Assembly (NCBI GenBank): GCA_030695565.1
Contig: JAUYRZ010000085.1
Span: forward strand, 1-64,000
Direction: 5' to 3'
From: Archangium sp.
Lineage (GTDB): Bacteria; Myxococcota; Myxococcia; Myxococcales; Myxococcaceae
Length of the DNA: 64,000 nucleotides
A model generated the notes under the pieces. It was not told the DNA's origin, did not search any database, and saw nothing but the letters and a program-made list of their open reading frames with translations. The translations under genes and the position numbers were made by a program. This document shows positions 34,115 to 43,679 of this stretch, piece by piece; within the stretch, counting starts at the first letter, position 1, and each line of letters starts with the position of its first letter.

Positions 34115-36966
34115 ATTGAGTCCCCCTCGCCCTGCGAAGCGGGGAGAGGGTCGGGGTGAGGGGCCGACCTGCGTCGCCGCCAGACCATCAGCACCGCCAA
34201 AACGAGCGCCGAAACCTCGACCTGAGAACAACCACAGCCGGTCGAAGGCGCTGCCGAAGGAGGCGCGATCGAAACCACGTACCCCCGCACCGAAGCGACG
34301 GGCGCAACGCTGGGCGATGAGAGCAAGCGCGAACGAACGCTGAGCCGAATCGTCGAGACGCCCGAAGCAGGCACCGTCACCCCATCGACGACCAATCCAT
34401 CCTCCGTCGAACGCGCCGTCGCCCGCACCCCATCGACGAGGATCGACTCGGAGATCGGCGTTCCGCCACTGAACGGCAACGCGACCGAGACGCCATCGAC
34501 CGCGCACTCCGTGGTATTGCGGAGCATCACGTCGAGCACCACCGCCTCTTCCTCTCTGCGCAGTGGCGGCCGCGCCTTCACGCTCACTTCGACGAAGGGC
34601 TGCACGCCCAGTTCGATCCGCCGCGTGGCCGTCACGCTGTTGCCAGCGCCTGCGTCGGCGGTCCATTCGAGCTCGACCTGTTCACCGACCACCGAGAAAT
34701 CGAGCGCCTCGGATTGCAGCTCGAGCGTCTCACCGCTGCCCGAGCTGATCGCGAGGGCGGGCCCGCTCACCGAGCGCCAGGAGAACGAAGCAGCCGCACA
34801 GGCATTCGGCTCGGGGAGCAGCGTCAGCGACGAGCGCGCCCCCACGCCGCAGCTCACGTCGACCCGCTCACTCGACAACGCTCCGATGCCCGCCTGCGTG
34901 AAGGGCAAGGTGATCGATCCCTGATCGGTCGCGCCGGTCGCAGCACCGTTCTCGAACAGTTGAGCCACCACCTCGTACGTGCCGCCCGAACACCCGCCCG
35001 GGATGGACAACGCCCAGCCGCCGTCCTTCACTGCAAAGTCGCCCTGGGCCACCGGCGCGCCCGCGCTCGACACCGTCACGTTGGCGAACGCATTGCGCTG
35101 GTCGAGGCACCCCGCATCCACCTTCAACAACCCGAAGAGCACCCCGGCGTCGCCTTGCACGCTGCCGAAGAACTCCGTCGAAGCGTCGAGTGCGGCGATG
35201 GGATCGACGTCGACCACCAGCGTGCCTGCGTCAGAAACGCGACCAGTCGAATCACCCCACACCCGCCGAACCGCACTGGCGGTGACCTGGCCAGGCACGA
35301 CCGCACACTCAGGCGCGATGACTCTCAGGCCGCCATCGAACCCGAGCACCTGCGAGGCACCCGCATCGATGGTCCACTCGAGGATCGTTCCGGGGAAGTC
35401 ACCGCTCGCGCTGCACACGTGCTCCACGTCGGTGGCGCGATAGTCGACCTGCGAACCACTGGCTTGCCTTGCGGGGCTCGAGAAGACAGGTGCGTTCGGC
35501 GCGCCCCACGGCGTGATGCTCACGTCGATCACCGACGTCGTCGGAGGACTGGCGCTCAACCACGTGGCGGTGACGGTGATCGCTCGCTGGCCGCCATCGG
35601 AATTGCACTCGGTGGCAGGCGGCGTCCAGGTGAAGGCAGGGCCAGACCCCATCTGTCCAGTTGCGGTCGACCACGACAGGCTCGCAGGGTCACAGCCACC
35701 ATCGATGAAGGCATTGAAGGTGACCGCGGGACCTCCCGCTGGCGCCACCTGGGCGTTCACGTTCGTCTGCAGGGCGCCGCGGGCGAGCACGGTCACCGGC
35801 ACCAGCACCGTGCGATCATGCTCGAGCAAGCCGTCCGTCACCGTGACTTCGAGCGCGAGGGGCACACAGCCGACCGCGGGCGCGGTGAAGTCGATCTGCG
35901 TTCCATCTGCGATGCCCGCCACCGAGGTGAGCACACCCGCATCGCTCGACCACGAGACGAACACGGGGTCGCCATCACCATCACCCGCATCGGCCATGAG
36001 TCGAACGGTCTGTCCCACGTCGACCGGCGGGACCACCACGGCCACGCCGGGAGCGACCTCGTTCTCCCAGAACCAGATCACGCCCGCGTCACTCGCCGCG
36101 GCGCAGTACCGATCGTCGATGCAGTTGATCCGTTCGAGCCCGAGCGGAGCCGGCCGCGTGACCCACGTCTCAGCAGGACGCGCGGGATCGGGGATCGGCG
36201 AGAGCATCACGTTCGTCGTCGTGGTGACCATGCCGAGCGCGCCGCTGATGCCCACGAACCGGGGAAAGAGCCCGGCGGGCATCACCGGCGTGAAGACGAC
36301 GGGCGTGCGGTAGTCGCGAATCAGCTGCAACGAACTGGTGGTGAGCCCCAGGATCGCCGGTGCGCCCTTGAGAGCGAAAGGCGCCGCATCTCGCCAGTTC
36401 GCGGGGCCCGTGATGGGGAATGGCGCGCCAGCGTCAACACTCACGCGAAGCCCCACGCCACTGTTCACCGCCGCGTAGTCGACTCCTCCAATCCGAGCCG
36501 TCTGAAGCGAGCGCGTGCTGCTACTCGACGCGGGCAGCCCCAGGGCGGACCACCCCGGCCCCGCACCAGGACCTGCCCAGAGCGTGTCGTTGTTCGTGCT
36601 GGTGACTACGGCGATGCCCAAAGGTGCATTTGACACCAACCGGAACCTGTTCCACGTGCCCGCGCCGAGTGGCGTCGGTGAGCCACAACCAGGGGAAGGA
36701 GTGATGACAGCGCCGGACAGGCCCAGAAGACAGTTGGCCCCGAAGTAGCCGGCGCCCACGAAAGTGCCTGCGAGCGAGTTGAGGGTCGTCACCCCCGCAT
36801 CCGTGACCTGGAGCGCCACCGCGCCGCTGATGGCCGACGTGGCGAGCACCACGCCAGCATCGACCATCTGCACGTCGCTCACCGGAGTCGTGACCGTGCC
36901 GATCTCTCGCCAGCCCGCGAACGCGAGCATCGGCAGCAGCACCAGCATCGCGCCCAACACTCTCAT
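34111..36966 (-). CDS. MYXO-CTERM surface protein with Ig-like repeats
   Basis: 951 residues. The ATG at 36966 lies in an ATGA overlap with the stop of the upstream barrel gene. A signal peptide (MRVLGAMLVLLPMLAFAG) leads into a possible beta-propeller or lectin-like N-terminal domain (about 20-340), then four or more Ig-like segments ('VGQTVRLMADAGDGDGDPVFVSWSSDAG', 'PVFSSPARQASGSQVDYRATD' and others, about 370-820) and a DUF11-like domain (about 825-905, 'VEVSVKARPPLRREEEAVVLDVMLRNTTECAV'). Near the C-terminus is a MYXO-CTERM segment: CGCSQVEVSALVLAVLMVWRRRR. After the Arg cluster the frame continues for 18 residues encoded by a REP-like element (see 34121-34164). Surface display is inferred from the anchor. 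Confidence 0.85.
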   Translation of the reverse strand: MRVLGAMLVLLPMLAFAGWREIGTVTTPVSDVQMVDAGVVLATSAISGAVALQVTDAGVTTLNSLAGTFVGAGYFGANCLLGLSGAVITPSPGCGSPTPLGAGTWNRFRLVSNAPLGIAVVTSTNNDTLWAGPGAGPGWSALGLPASSSSTRSLQTARIGGVDYAAVNSGVGLRVSVDAGAPFPITGPANWRDAAPFALKGAPAILGLTTSSLQLIRDYRTPVVFTPVMPAGLFPRFVGISGALGMVTTTTNVMLSPIPDPARPAETWVTRPAPLGLERINCIDDRYCAAASDAGVIWFWENEVAPGVAVVVPPVDVGQTVRLMADAGDGDGDPVFVSWSSDAGVLTSVAGIADGTQIDFTAPAVGCVPLALEVTVTDGLLEHDRTVLVPVTVLARGALQTNVNAQVAPAGGPAVTFNAFIDGGCDPASLSWSTATGQMGSGPAFTWTPPATECNSDGGQRAITVTATWLSASPPTTSVIDVSITPWGAPNAPVFSSPARQASGSQVDYRATDVEHVCSASGDFPGTILEWTIDAGASQVLGFDGGLRVIAPECAVVPGQVTASAVRRVWGDSTGRVSDAGTLVVDVDPIAALDASTEFFGSVQGDAGVLFGLLKVDAGCLDQRNAFANVTVSSAGAPVAQGDFAVKDGGWALSIPGGCSGGTYEVVAQLFENGAATGATDQGSITLPFTQAGIGALSSERVDVSCGVGARSSLTLLPEPNACAAASFSWRSVSGPALAISSGSGETLELQSEALDFSVVGEQVELEWTADAGAGNSVTATRRIELGVQPFVEVSVKARPPLRREEEAVVLDVMLRNTTECAVDGVSVALPFSGGTPISESILVDGVRATARSTEDGLVVDGVTVPASGVSTIRLSVRSRLLSSPSVAPVASVRGYVVSIAPPSAAPSTGCGCSQVEVSALVLAVLMVWRRRRSAPHPDPLPASQGEGDSI
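34121..34164. repeat. REP-like palindrome inside the 3' end of a coding region
   Basis: Carries the arm CCCTCGCCCTGCGAAGC followed by GGGGAGAGGGT and the CGGGGTGAGGGG tail, practically the same as the copy at 44542-44585. It is read in frame at the end of the 951-residue MYXO-CTERM protein, giving the tail 'APHPDPLPASQGEG'. Confidence 0.85.
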
Positions 36967-39900
36967 CAGTAGCTGATCTCCGTGCGCAGGTAGACGCGAT
37001 CTCGCGACGCGGTCGCGCCCGTGTCCAGCCCGGTTCCCGTAAATCCGAAGGCGTTGTAACCCCCGCCCACGAAGAAGCGGTGGTCGAAGCGGTATCCCAC
37101 CTCCGCGCGCAGCGACGCCCATGAGCCGCCGTCCGGTGCGACTGAACGCGCGACCGCCTCACCGGCGAGCTCCAGGCCCTCCCAGATGCGCACCGAGGGT
37201 CTGACCGACGCGGCGAGGATCGGCCCGACGGTGGTGAGCGCGAGATGGCCGCCTGCGCCGATCGCGAAACGATCTCCCAATCGAATCGTGGGCAGCAGCG
37301 AGATCACATGCACGCGCGTGTCGAGCGAGGCCGTCCAATTCTGCTGATAGGCGTAGCGCGCGAGCAGTGCCCCGCGTGAAAAGCGCCAGGCCACCGAGCC
37401 CGTCGCGTCGACGGTGCGGCCCACCAGGGCGTCGTTCTTCGTCGAGTGTGTCCACAACGCGCGCGCGGTGAGCGAGACATCACGGTGGGCCCGCCACTCG
37501 CCGCCACCCGAGGCCACGAACTGGCGCAGCGTGCTGGCGCCTTGTTCATCGCGCACTTCTCCCCGGGCGAAGAAGCGCAAGGCGTCGCGTTCGTAAGAGA
37601 GGGTCAAGCCGCCTGCGTTGCGGGCGACGTCTGGAGCAAGCCCATCGAGTGCCCGCGCGCCGTGTTCGTACCGCGCAGTCACCGTGAAGGCCTCATCGAC
37701 CCGCTGGGTGAGCCCGACCGCGCGCGCCAGCCGCAGCCCATCGACATCGGTGGCCGACACATCTTCCACGAAGACCGCCGTGTTCGAATCGACCTGCTGC
37801 CTCACGCCCGTCACGAGCCTGCGTTCACCCGCGCCGGGCGCATCGGCGTCGATCGAATGCACGCCGTACCAGGTCTCGGTGCCCACCGCGTACGAGACCG
37901 TGCCCCACACCTGGGGCCCGAGCGCCGGGCCCCAACCGCCGCGCAGGCCCAGCTCGAGCTTCTCGCTGGGCTTCAAGTCGACGCCGACGCTGGCGAAGGA
38001 GAGCTCCATGCCTCCGAGCGAGATGAGCTGCTGCCGATAGCCCGCGCGCAGCTGGAGCCACGGCGTCAGGCGGTACCGGGCGGCCAGCCCCAGCGTGAAG
38101 CCTCCCTTCGTTTCCCCCGACAGGGTCTGCTGGAACTCGCGCGCTTCGAGGCGCACGCCGAACTCGGTGCGCTCGTACCCCACGCCGCCGCCGAGGGTCC
38201 GCCCCTGCACGCGTGCGCCCGAAAAGGGATCACGCGGATCGGCCATGTCGCGGAAGTCGACCAACGCCGCCACCACGATGGGCCCCAGCGGTTGTTCGCC
38301 GCGCAGCGAGACCTGGTTCAACGCCCCCAGCTGAGCGGTGTCTTCGAAGCCTGCTTGCCGCCAGCGCCACGCGGCATCCCACGAGCCCTTGCCGAAGAGG
38401 CCCTTCGACCGCGCGCGCAAGGTGAGGGCCCAGCCTGAGGTGTCGAGCCTCGAAGGCGTGGCGAGCTGCTGCGTGAGACCACCATCGCGAGAGAACGCGA
38501 GGCCCTGCACCGGCCCGAAGCTGCGCGCCCCTTCGGCTGACAACCACACCGGGCCCAGCTTCGCTTCGGCCGACGCCCGCAGCAGGTTGTAGCTGCCGTC
38601 GCGGAAGGCGCTGCCGGTCACCTTCACCGGACCCAACCGCGCGCGCAGCTCACCGCCCAGCACGCCCTCGGTGGAGAGCCCCGACTCGAGGTACTCGTAG
38701 TCGGCCACCAACACGGCCACCACGCCGGCCGTGAGCGGGTCGGTCTGGAGCAACGACTCGCTGACCAGGAACGAGAGCGGGCGGGTCAACAAGACGCGGC
38801 CGGTGAACAGATCGATCGTGTAATCGCGCAGCCGCTGGAGCCGCAGCTCACGCACCGGCAGCTGGGTGACCGCGTCTCGCCACTCCACGCGGATGAGCTC
38901 GCTGCCTGCGACGACCGAGCTCTTCGAGAGGAAGAACAAGCTGCCACCGGTGCTCTCGAAACGATCGTGCATCGGCCGCCGGGTCAGCCCGCTCACGAAG
39001 TCGGCCTGCGCGGGGGCTGCGAGGGCCCGAAGCTCGACACCGAAGGCAGACTTCTGCGTCGGCGTCTTCACCTCGAGGAAAGCGCCCTGCACCGCTCGAT
39101 GCGCGCGGCCTGCGTCGGCGGCCGCCTGAAACCAGCGCGCGCTGCCATAGCCCAGACGACCCCACGCTTCGTGGGCCAGCTCCACCCGAAAACGCCCTTC
39201 CGACGGGTTGCTGGCGATGGTCGCGCTGTCATCGGCGAAGGCGAGCTGCGTGCGCATCGGATCGAGCTGCCGCTCGAACACGTCGACGCGCCGGGCATCG
39301 AGCAACGTGCGCGGCTGAAATGCAGACGCCCCCTCCACACCGCGTAAGTCGACGTCGCGCAGATCGAGCTCGAGGCCGAGCTTGAAGCCGCCGAACGACG
39401 CGCGCGCCGCCGCGGCGCCCCGGCCGAAGACGTTGAACGCACCGGTGCGCACGTCGAAGTTCGCTTCGACATCGAGCAGGCCGACCACGAACACGCCCGC
39501 GGCCCCCAGGCGCCGCACCGACTGCGTAAAGCGCAGCCCGCCCGAGCTGAACGAGAGCACCACCTCGTCGCCCGAGACGTTGCGCGCGCCGCGCCCCGAC
39601 GGATCGAGTTGCAGCGGTTCACCCTCGATCGAGATGGTGGTGCCGGGAGGAAGCTCGGCCGAGAGCACGCCCGACACGGGCCAGGCGATCTTCCCGAACG
39701 GCTCGATGCCGCGCGGAATGAGCAGCGTGCTGCCCTCGCGGCGCACCAGGTCGAGCTTGAACACCCAGAGCCTCAGCTGCCCGGGCCGCTGCAGCGCGAC
39801 GGGGATGGTGTTGGAGCCCTCCACCAGCCGCACCCACTGCTTGCCCTCGGGAGCGGGCGAACCCGCGATGCTGGCCTGCTCGCCTTCAGGCACCACGATC

Positions 39901-40364
39901 GCCAACTCGTACTCGAGGCCCGCGGCTTCCCGCCGGAGCGCCGCGGTGTCCCGGGTGAGTGAAGGCGCGGTCGATTCGCCCCTGCGCAACGCAAAGTCGA
40001 CGAAGAGCGCGGAGCCCGCGGAGACCTCGATGGTGCGCCCGCGCTCGGCGCCGGCCCAGCTGCCCAGCAACGAACCGGGATCGACCTTCACCCGATGACG
40101 GCCCGGCGCGAGCCGCCCTCCCCCGTAGACCTCGGCGGTGCGGCCCGAGACGCCCGCGAAATGGAACCGGCCGTCACGATCGCTGACCGCCTCGAGGCCG
40201 GTCTCCATCACCACGCGCGCGGCCTCGACCCCGGGCTCGTCGGAAGCGCAGCGTTCGTCGCCGTCGAGATCTTCACAGACGCGGCCGAGCACCACGCCCT
40301 CGTCGAACTGGCTCACCACCGGCGCTTGCGCGAGCACCCAGGCAGCCAGGCCGAGGGCGATCAC
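36966..40364 (-). CDS. Large outer-membrane beta-barrel with N-terminal SdrD-B-like domain
   Basis: 1132 residues, starting at ATG 40364 inside the stop of the upstream gene (ATGA). A signal peptide (MIALGLAAWVLAQA) leads to an SdrD B-like/Ca-loop domain (about 20-130: 'VLGRVCEDLDGDERCASDEPGVEAARVVME...SDRDGRFHFAGV'). Middle Ig-like parts span about 130-290. From about 290 to the end there is a long series of amphipathic strands alternating aromatic and small residues ('RWRQAGFEDTAQLGALNQVSL', 'GYGSARWFQAAADA'), ending in a terminal aromatic (RTEISY), the sign of an outer-membrane barrel. Such N-terminal Ca-loops with a barrel suggest surface export or anchoring. It is the third gene of the operon; the cargo or partner is not visible. 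Confidence 0.8.
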   Translation of the reverse strand: MIALGLAAWVLAQAPVVSQFDEGVVLGRVCEDLDGDERCASDEPGVEAARVVMETGLEAVSDRDGRFHFAGVSGRTAEVYGGGRLAPGRHRVKVDPGSLLGSWAGAERGRTIEVSAGSALFVDFALRRGESTAPSLTRDTAALRREAAGLEYELAIVVPEGEQASIAGSPAPEGKQWVRLVEGSNTIPVALQRPGQLRLWVFKLDLVRREGSTLLIPRGIEPFGKIAWPVSGVLSAELPPGTTISIEGEPLQLDPSGRGARNVSGDEVVLSFSSGGLRFTQSVRRLGAAGVFVVGLLDVEANFDVRTGAFNVFGRGAAAARASFGGFKLGLELDLRDVDLRGVEGASAFQPRTLLDARRVDVFERQLDPMRTQLAFADDSATIASNPSEGRFRVELAHEAWGRLGYGSARWFQAAADAGRAHRAVQGAFLEVKTPTQKSAFGVELRALAAPAQADFVSGLTRRPMHDRFESTGGSLFFLSKSSVVAGSELIRVEWRDAVTQLPVRELRLQRLRDYTIDLFTGRVLLTRPLSFLVSESLLQTDPLTAGVVAVLVADYEYLESGLSTEGVLGGELRARLGPVKVTGSAFRDGSYNLLRASAEAKLGPVWLSAEGARSFGPVQGLAFSRDGGLTQQLATPSRLDTSGWALTLRARSKGLFGKGSWDAAWRWRQAGFEDTAQLGALNQVSLRGEQPLGPIVVAALVDFRDMADPRDPFSGARVQGRTLGGGVGYERTEFGVRLEAREFQQTLSGETKGGFTLGLAARYRLTPWLQLRAGYRQQLISLGGMELSFASVGVDLKPSEKLELGLRGGWGPALGPQVWGTVSYAVGTETWYGVHSIDADAPGAGERRLVTGVRQQVDSNTAVFVEDVSATDVDGLRLARAVGLTQRVDEAFTVTARYEHGARALDGLAPDVARNAGGLTLSYERDALRFFARGEVRDEQGASTLRQFVASGGGEWRAHRDVSLTARALWTHSTKNDALVGRTVDATGSVAWRFSRGALLARYAYQQNWTASLDTRVHVISLLPTIRLGDRFAIGAGGHLALTTVGPILAASVRPSVRIWEGLELAGEAVARSVAPDGGSWASLRAEVGYRFDHRFFVGGGYNAFGFTGTGLDTGATASRDRVYLRTEISY

Positions 40365-41959
40365 CGGGTCGCCTCGATCACCGCGCAGACGCGGCTCTGA
40401 ACATCGGTGATCGACATCAGCCCCGACGGCAGGTCTTCACGGGTCTTGCCGTGGCTGACCACCCGCCGCACCCCGCCGCGCGAATCGCTGATGTCGACCG
40501 GGCGGCCATCGAGGATCTCGCCTTGGGGCGTCTCCACCCACCACTCCACCCCGCCGCTGCGCTGCAAGACCCTCACGTTCATCGGCAAGGGAGGGCCGAC
40601 CGCCACCGGCACCTCCGCGATCACCCCGGGCCTGACGCCGCCATCGGCGCCGAGCTGCAGCCGCAAGCCGGGCCACTCGGCGTGCACCAACTCACCCGTC
40701 GCGGCCAGCTCGGCGATGCCCTCAGCCGAGGTGGTCAGCTCGAGTTGCCCTACCCGCAGGCGCTGCGAAGGCACCGGCAGGCCGGCGAGATCCGTCACCG
40801 TCACGGTCACCCCGCCGTCGCTGGGCCAGGCCTGCAGCCGCGCCGGTTCCTTGCCCAGGGGGCCGTTCGCGCGCACCTGCACCGAACGCGTGCCCAGGAT
40901 CTCTTCGGGCGGGAGCGCCCAGGTGAGCCGCGCTTCACCCCGCTCGTCCGTCACCGCACGATCGGAGCCCGGGCCTTGAACCGCGACCCCCGCCAGCGGC
41001 CGGCCGAGCTGATCCTTCGTGATGGCCAGCGCGCGCCAGACCCCACCCGCGTGCGCGACCGTGTCTTCCGGCTTCACCGTCAACGAGCGCACCGGCCCTT
41101 GCGAAAGACCGACGACGATCTCTTCGCTCGAGTCGACCTTGCCCTGCTTCCAGATCGCGGTCATGCGCTCGACGCCGCTGCCCAGCTCGCGCGGGGCCGT
41201 CCACGTCCACTCGTGCACGCCGTCAGACAGATCGCGTGCCGCGCTCCAGGTGCCTCGGCCGCCCTTCCACTGAATCTTCGCGCCTCGGCTCGCCGCTCCG
41301 TAGCGATCAGACGACGCGCAGAGCACCCGCGCCCGCGACACACCGTCGGCCGGCAGCTTCGTGGGCGTCACCACGCACGCCAGCTGGTCGGTGGGCGGCA
41401 ACATGAGGTCGAGCGGCGACGTGCGCTTGTTGCCCACGCGATCGACCGTGATGGTCTTCGCCATGCCGATGCCCGGGGGGATCACCACGGGCAACCTGAA
41501 GGTGCCCCCCGCCTGCGCGGTCACCGGCCCGAAGGTCTCGTCACCGAGCGTGAGGCGCACCTCCGCGCCCGCTTCCGCCCGGCCGGGCACCTCGACCGCG
41601 CTGGAGATCGGCACGCGCAACACGCCGAACGCCCCTTCCACCGATTGAGGGTGAGGCCAGGGCGCGAAGGCCACGATGATGGCCACCTCGGGAAAACGAG
41701 TGGTGGGCAGCACGTAGCGCGCACGAAAACGCCCGGGCCCCACGCGCTCCACGGCCGCGAAGGTGCCCACGTTGGCGCGAAGCACCGGGGGCGCGGGCTG
41801 ATCGACGCCGCCGATGGCGATCTCCAGGGTGGCCTCGGCGTCACGGCCCTTCACGGGCGCCGTCGGCGCGAGGGTCAACGTCACGCTGGAAGCAGCGGGC
41901 GCCTGACCCCAGGCCGAGACGGCGATCAGCAGGCTGACGAGAGCGGCACCGCCACGCAT
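40361..41959 (-). CDS. Secreted Ig-like domain protein
   Basis: 532 residues with a signal peptide (MRGGAALVSLLIAVSAWGQ, cleavage after WGQ). The mature part is beta-rich, with several Ig-like domains: 'VEVPGRAEAGAEVRLTLGDETFGPVTAQAGGTFRLPVVIPPG' and 'RAVTDERGEARLTWALPP' (big-1-like pattern), 'VTVTVTDLAGLPVPSQRLRVGQLELTTSAEGIAELAATG' near 400. No anchor or enzyme motif is visible. The ATG at 41959 lies 1 nt after the stop of the upstream propeller protein, and its own stop overlaps the barrel gene's start by 4 nt, so three genes are translationally coupled. A role as a surface bridging or adhesive subunit delivered through or beside the barrel is inferred. Confidence 0.8.
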   Translation of the reverse strand: MRGGAALVSLLIAVSAWGQAPAASSVTLTLAPTAPVKGRDAEATLEIAIGGVDQPAPPVLRANVGTFAAVERVGPGRFRARYVLPTTRFPEVAIIVAFAPWPHPQSVEGAFGVLRVPISSAVEVPGRAEAGAEVRLTLGDETFGPVTAQAGGTFRLPVVIPPGIGMAKTITVDRVGNKRTSPLDLMLPPTDQLACVVTPTKLPADGVSRARVLCASSDRYGAASRGAKIQWKGGRGTWSAARDLSDGVHEWTWTAPRELGSGVERMTAIWKQGKVDSSEEIVVGLSQGPVRSLTVKPEDTVAHAGGVWRALAITKDQLGRPLAGVAVQGPGSDRAVTDERGEARLTWALPPEEILGTRSVQVRANGPLGKEPARLQAWPSDGGVTVTVTDLAGLPVPSQRLRVGQLELTTSAEGIAELAATGELVHAEWPGLRLQLGADGGVRPGVIAEVPVAVGPPLPMNVRVLQRSGGVEWWVETPQGEILDGRPVDISDSRGGVRRVVSHGKTREDLPSGLMSITDVQSRVCAVIEATR

Positions 41960-41960
41960 T

Positions 41961-43679
41961 TCAGCGCGGCAGTCTACGTTGCTCCCGTTGCGTCACGAGG
42001 CGAATCGAAGCCTGCCGACGCAGCAAGAGCGCGAGGAAGGCGAACGCGATCAGGAACGGCGTCAACGAGGCTCCCGAGCTGGAGCAACCAGCCGCCTGGG
42101 CACCATCGATGTCGTTGCTGGCTTCAAGAGGAGATGAAACGGTCGAGCTGCACACCTCGCCGAGCGTGAGGCGCACGCGGGTGAGGGGCTGGTGGGTGTC
42201 GCCGTTCTGAATGTGGAGCTCCGCCGAGATCGCGTTGACGACGGTGCCGGCCGTGTAGGTGGTGTTGCCGCTGCCACCGTGGCGGCAGCCGCCGTTGTGC
42301 ACCCGGCAACGATCCAGCACGTAGCTGCTGGCGAGCGCGAGCTGCGTGGGGCTGGTGGGGTGCGACTGGTTGGAGCGGCTGCGGTACTCGCACTCCACCG
42401 TGCGGTTGCCGAGGTTGATCGTGAGGTCAGCCTTCTTGTTGCCCGCGTTGCCGGCCACCACGGGGATCGCCGCGGGGATGGCGAAGGACATCGAAGGCGT
42501 GAAGTTGGCCTGGCCATCGACGCTGCGCGTGGGGCTGTAGAACCGCGTCGCTTCGATGGTGACGCTGCGGTTCAGACAAGCCGTACCGGCATCGGGCGTC
42601 CCCGCGTCGGGCGTGCCCGCATCGACCACCGGGGCCGCAGGCAGCGTGAAGGTCGCCGCGTAGATGTTGGCGTTGTTCGGGTCGGTCAGCGCCACCGACT
42701 GCCACACGAGGCGCACTTCGCCATTGGGGAGCACCGTCACGTCGTTGAGCGACTCGGCGAGATCGGGCGTGTTGGTGATCTGGAAGATGCGGTTGCTGGT
42801 CAGCTCGACCAGGAAGATGTCGGGGTTGCCGAAAGGCTCGCGGCTCTCGAAGGCCACCAGCTGGCCGCGGATCGACGGGTTGTACTGCTCACCGGGAATC
42901 TCCAGGACCGTCTCCGGGCCGCCGGTGACGGGCACCAGCACGATGTTGGTGCCCGTGGGCCCGGCCATGTTCTCGCGCTGGAAGACCACCAGGCTGCCGT
43001 TGGTGTCGGCGCTCAGCTCGTTGAGCACCTGCGAAGCGAGCGGCGCGATCAGCCACAAGCCACCCGAGCGATTGGCGCGGTAGACGTCGCAGTTGGCCGA
43101 GCTCGCGCAGCGCTCCCAGGTGATCACGTTGCCGTCGGGCGAGACCGCGGGGTTGGTATCGGACACCGCGTCGTTGGTCAGCCGGGTGACCACCGAGGTG
43201 GCGAGGTCGAGCACCATCAGCTCGCCGGGGCCGCTGGCGTAGTCGACGAAGGCCACCGTCTGCGAGCCGAGCGCGACGCCCATGCGGGTGGTGCTGGGCG
43301 CGGGCGCCAGCTCGGTGAGCGTCTGGGTGGTGATGTCGAACAACATGATGGCGCTGCGGTCTGGAAAGAGCCGGGTGAAGACGATGCGGCCCTGGTCGAC
43401 GTCGCTGAGCAGGTCGTTGGCCAGACCGCCACCCGCGAGCAGGTTGGAGATCGCCACGTCCTGGTTGGTGGGGAAGTCGTAGTAGCGAATCTGCTGCAGC
43501 AGGCCCGCCGCGCCCATGTCGACCGCGTTCGAGTACGCCGCCGTATCGGCGTCGACGTGGGGGTCGAACTGCTCACCTTGCTGATCGTTGATGGTGACCT
43601 GCGGGGGGGACAGCAGGCCGCCGTTCGTCGGCGTCACCGTCAGCGTCATCGCGAAGACCACTGCTGCCACTGTGCCCAT
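41961..43679 (-). CDS. MYXO-CTERM beta-propeller surface protein
   Basis: 572 residues; the ATG at 43679 has GGAGG 4 nt upstream. A signal peptide is present (about 1-20). The body (about 30-365) shows WD40/TolB-like strands: 'QIRYYDFPTNQDVAISNLL', 'RLTNDAVSDTNPAVSPDGNVITWERCASSANC', 'FESREPFGNPDIFLVELTSNRIFQIT'. 'SPDG' is typical of PD40/TolB propeller repeats. A 'DAGTPDAGTPDAGT' linker and a further domain (about 385-520, 'TIEATRFYSPTRSVDGQANF...') lead to a MYXO-CTERM anchor (AAGCSSSGASLTPFLIAFAFLALLLRRQ) with an Arg-rich tail. The stop is 1 nt before the next gene. First gene of the coupled operon, so its promoter should be in 43680-43983. Confidence 0.85.
   Translation of the reverse strand: MGTVAAVVFAMTLTVTPTNGGLLSPPQVTINDQQGEQFDPHVDADTAAYSNAVDMGAAGLLQQIRYYDFPTNQDVAISNLLAGGGLANDLLSDVDQGRIVFTRLFPDRSAIMLFDITTQTLTELAPAPSTTRMGVALGSQTVAFVDYASGPGELMVLDLATSVVTRLTNDAVSDTNPAVSPDGNVITWERCASSANCDVYRANRSGGLWLIAPLASQVLNELSADTNGSLVVFQRENMAGPTGTNIVLVPVTGGPETVLEIPGEQYNPSIRGQLVAFESREPFGNPDIFLVELTSNRIFQITNTPDLAESLNDVTVLPNGEVRLVWQSVALTDPNNANIYAATFTLPAAPVVDAGTPDAGTPDAGTACLNRSVTIEATRFYSPTRSVDGQANFTPSMSFAIPAAIPVVAGNAGNKKADLTINLGNRTVECEYRSRSNQSHPTSPTQLALASSYVLDRCRVHNGGCRHGGSGNTTYTAGTVVNAISAELHIQNGDTHQPLTRVRLTLGEVCSSTVSSPLEASNDIDGAQAAGCSSSGASLTPFLIAFAFLALLLRRQASIRLVTQREQRRLPR

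Noticed and set aside
40361-43679. A CRISPR array or tandem-repeat array, suggested by repeated short segments in 42590-42620
   Set aside because: The repeats encode a 'DAGTPDAG' linker within a gene and are too short and too few for a CRISPR array.
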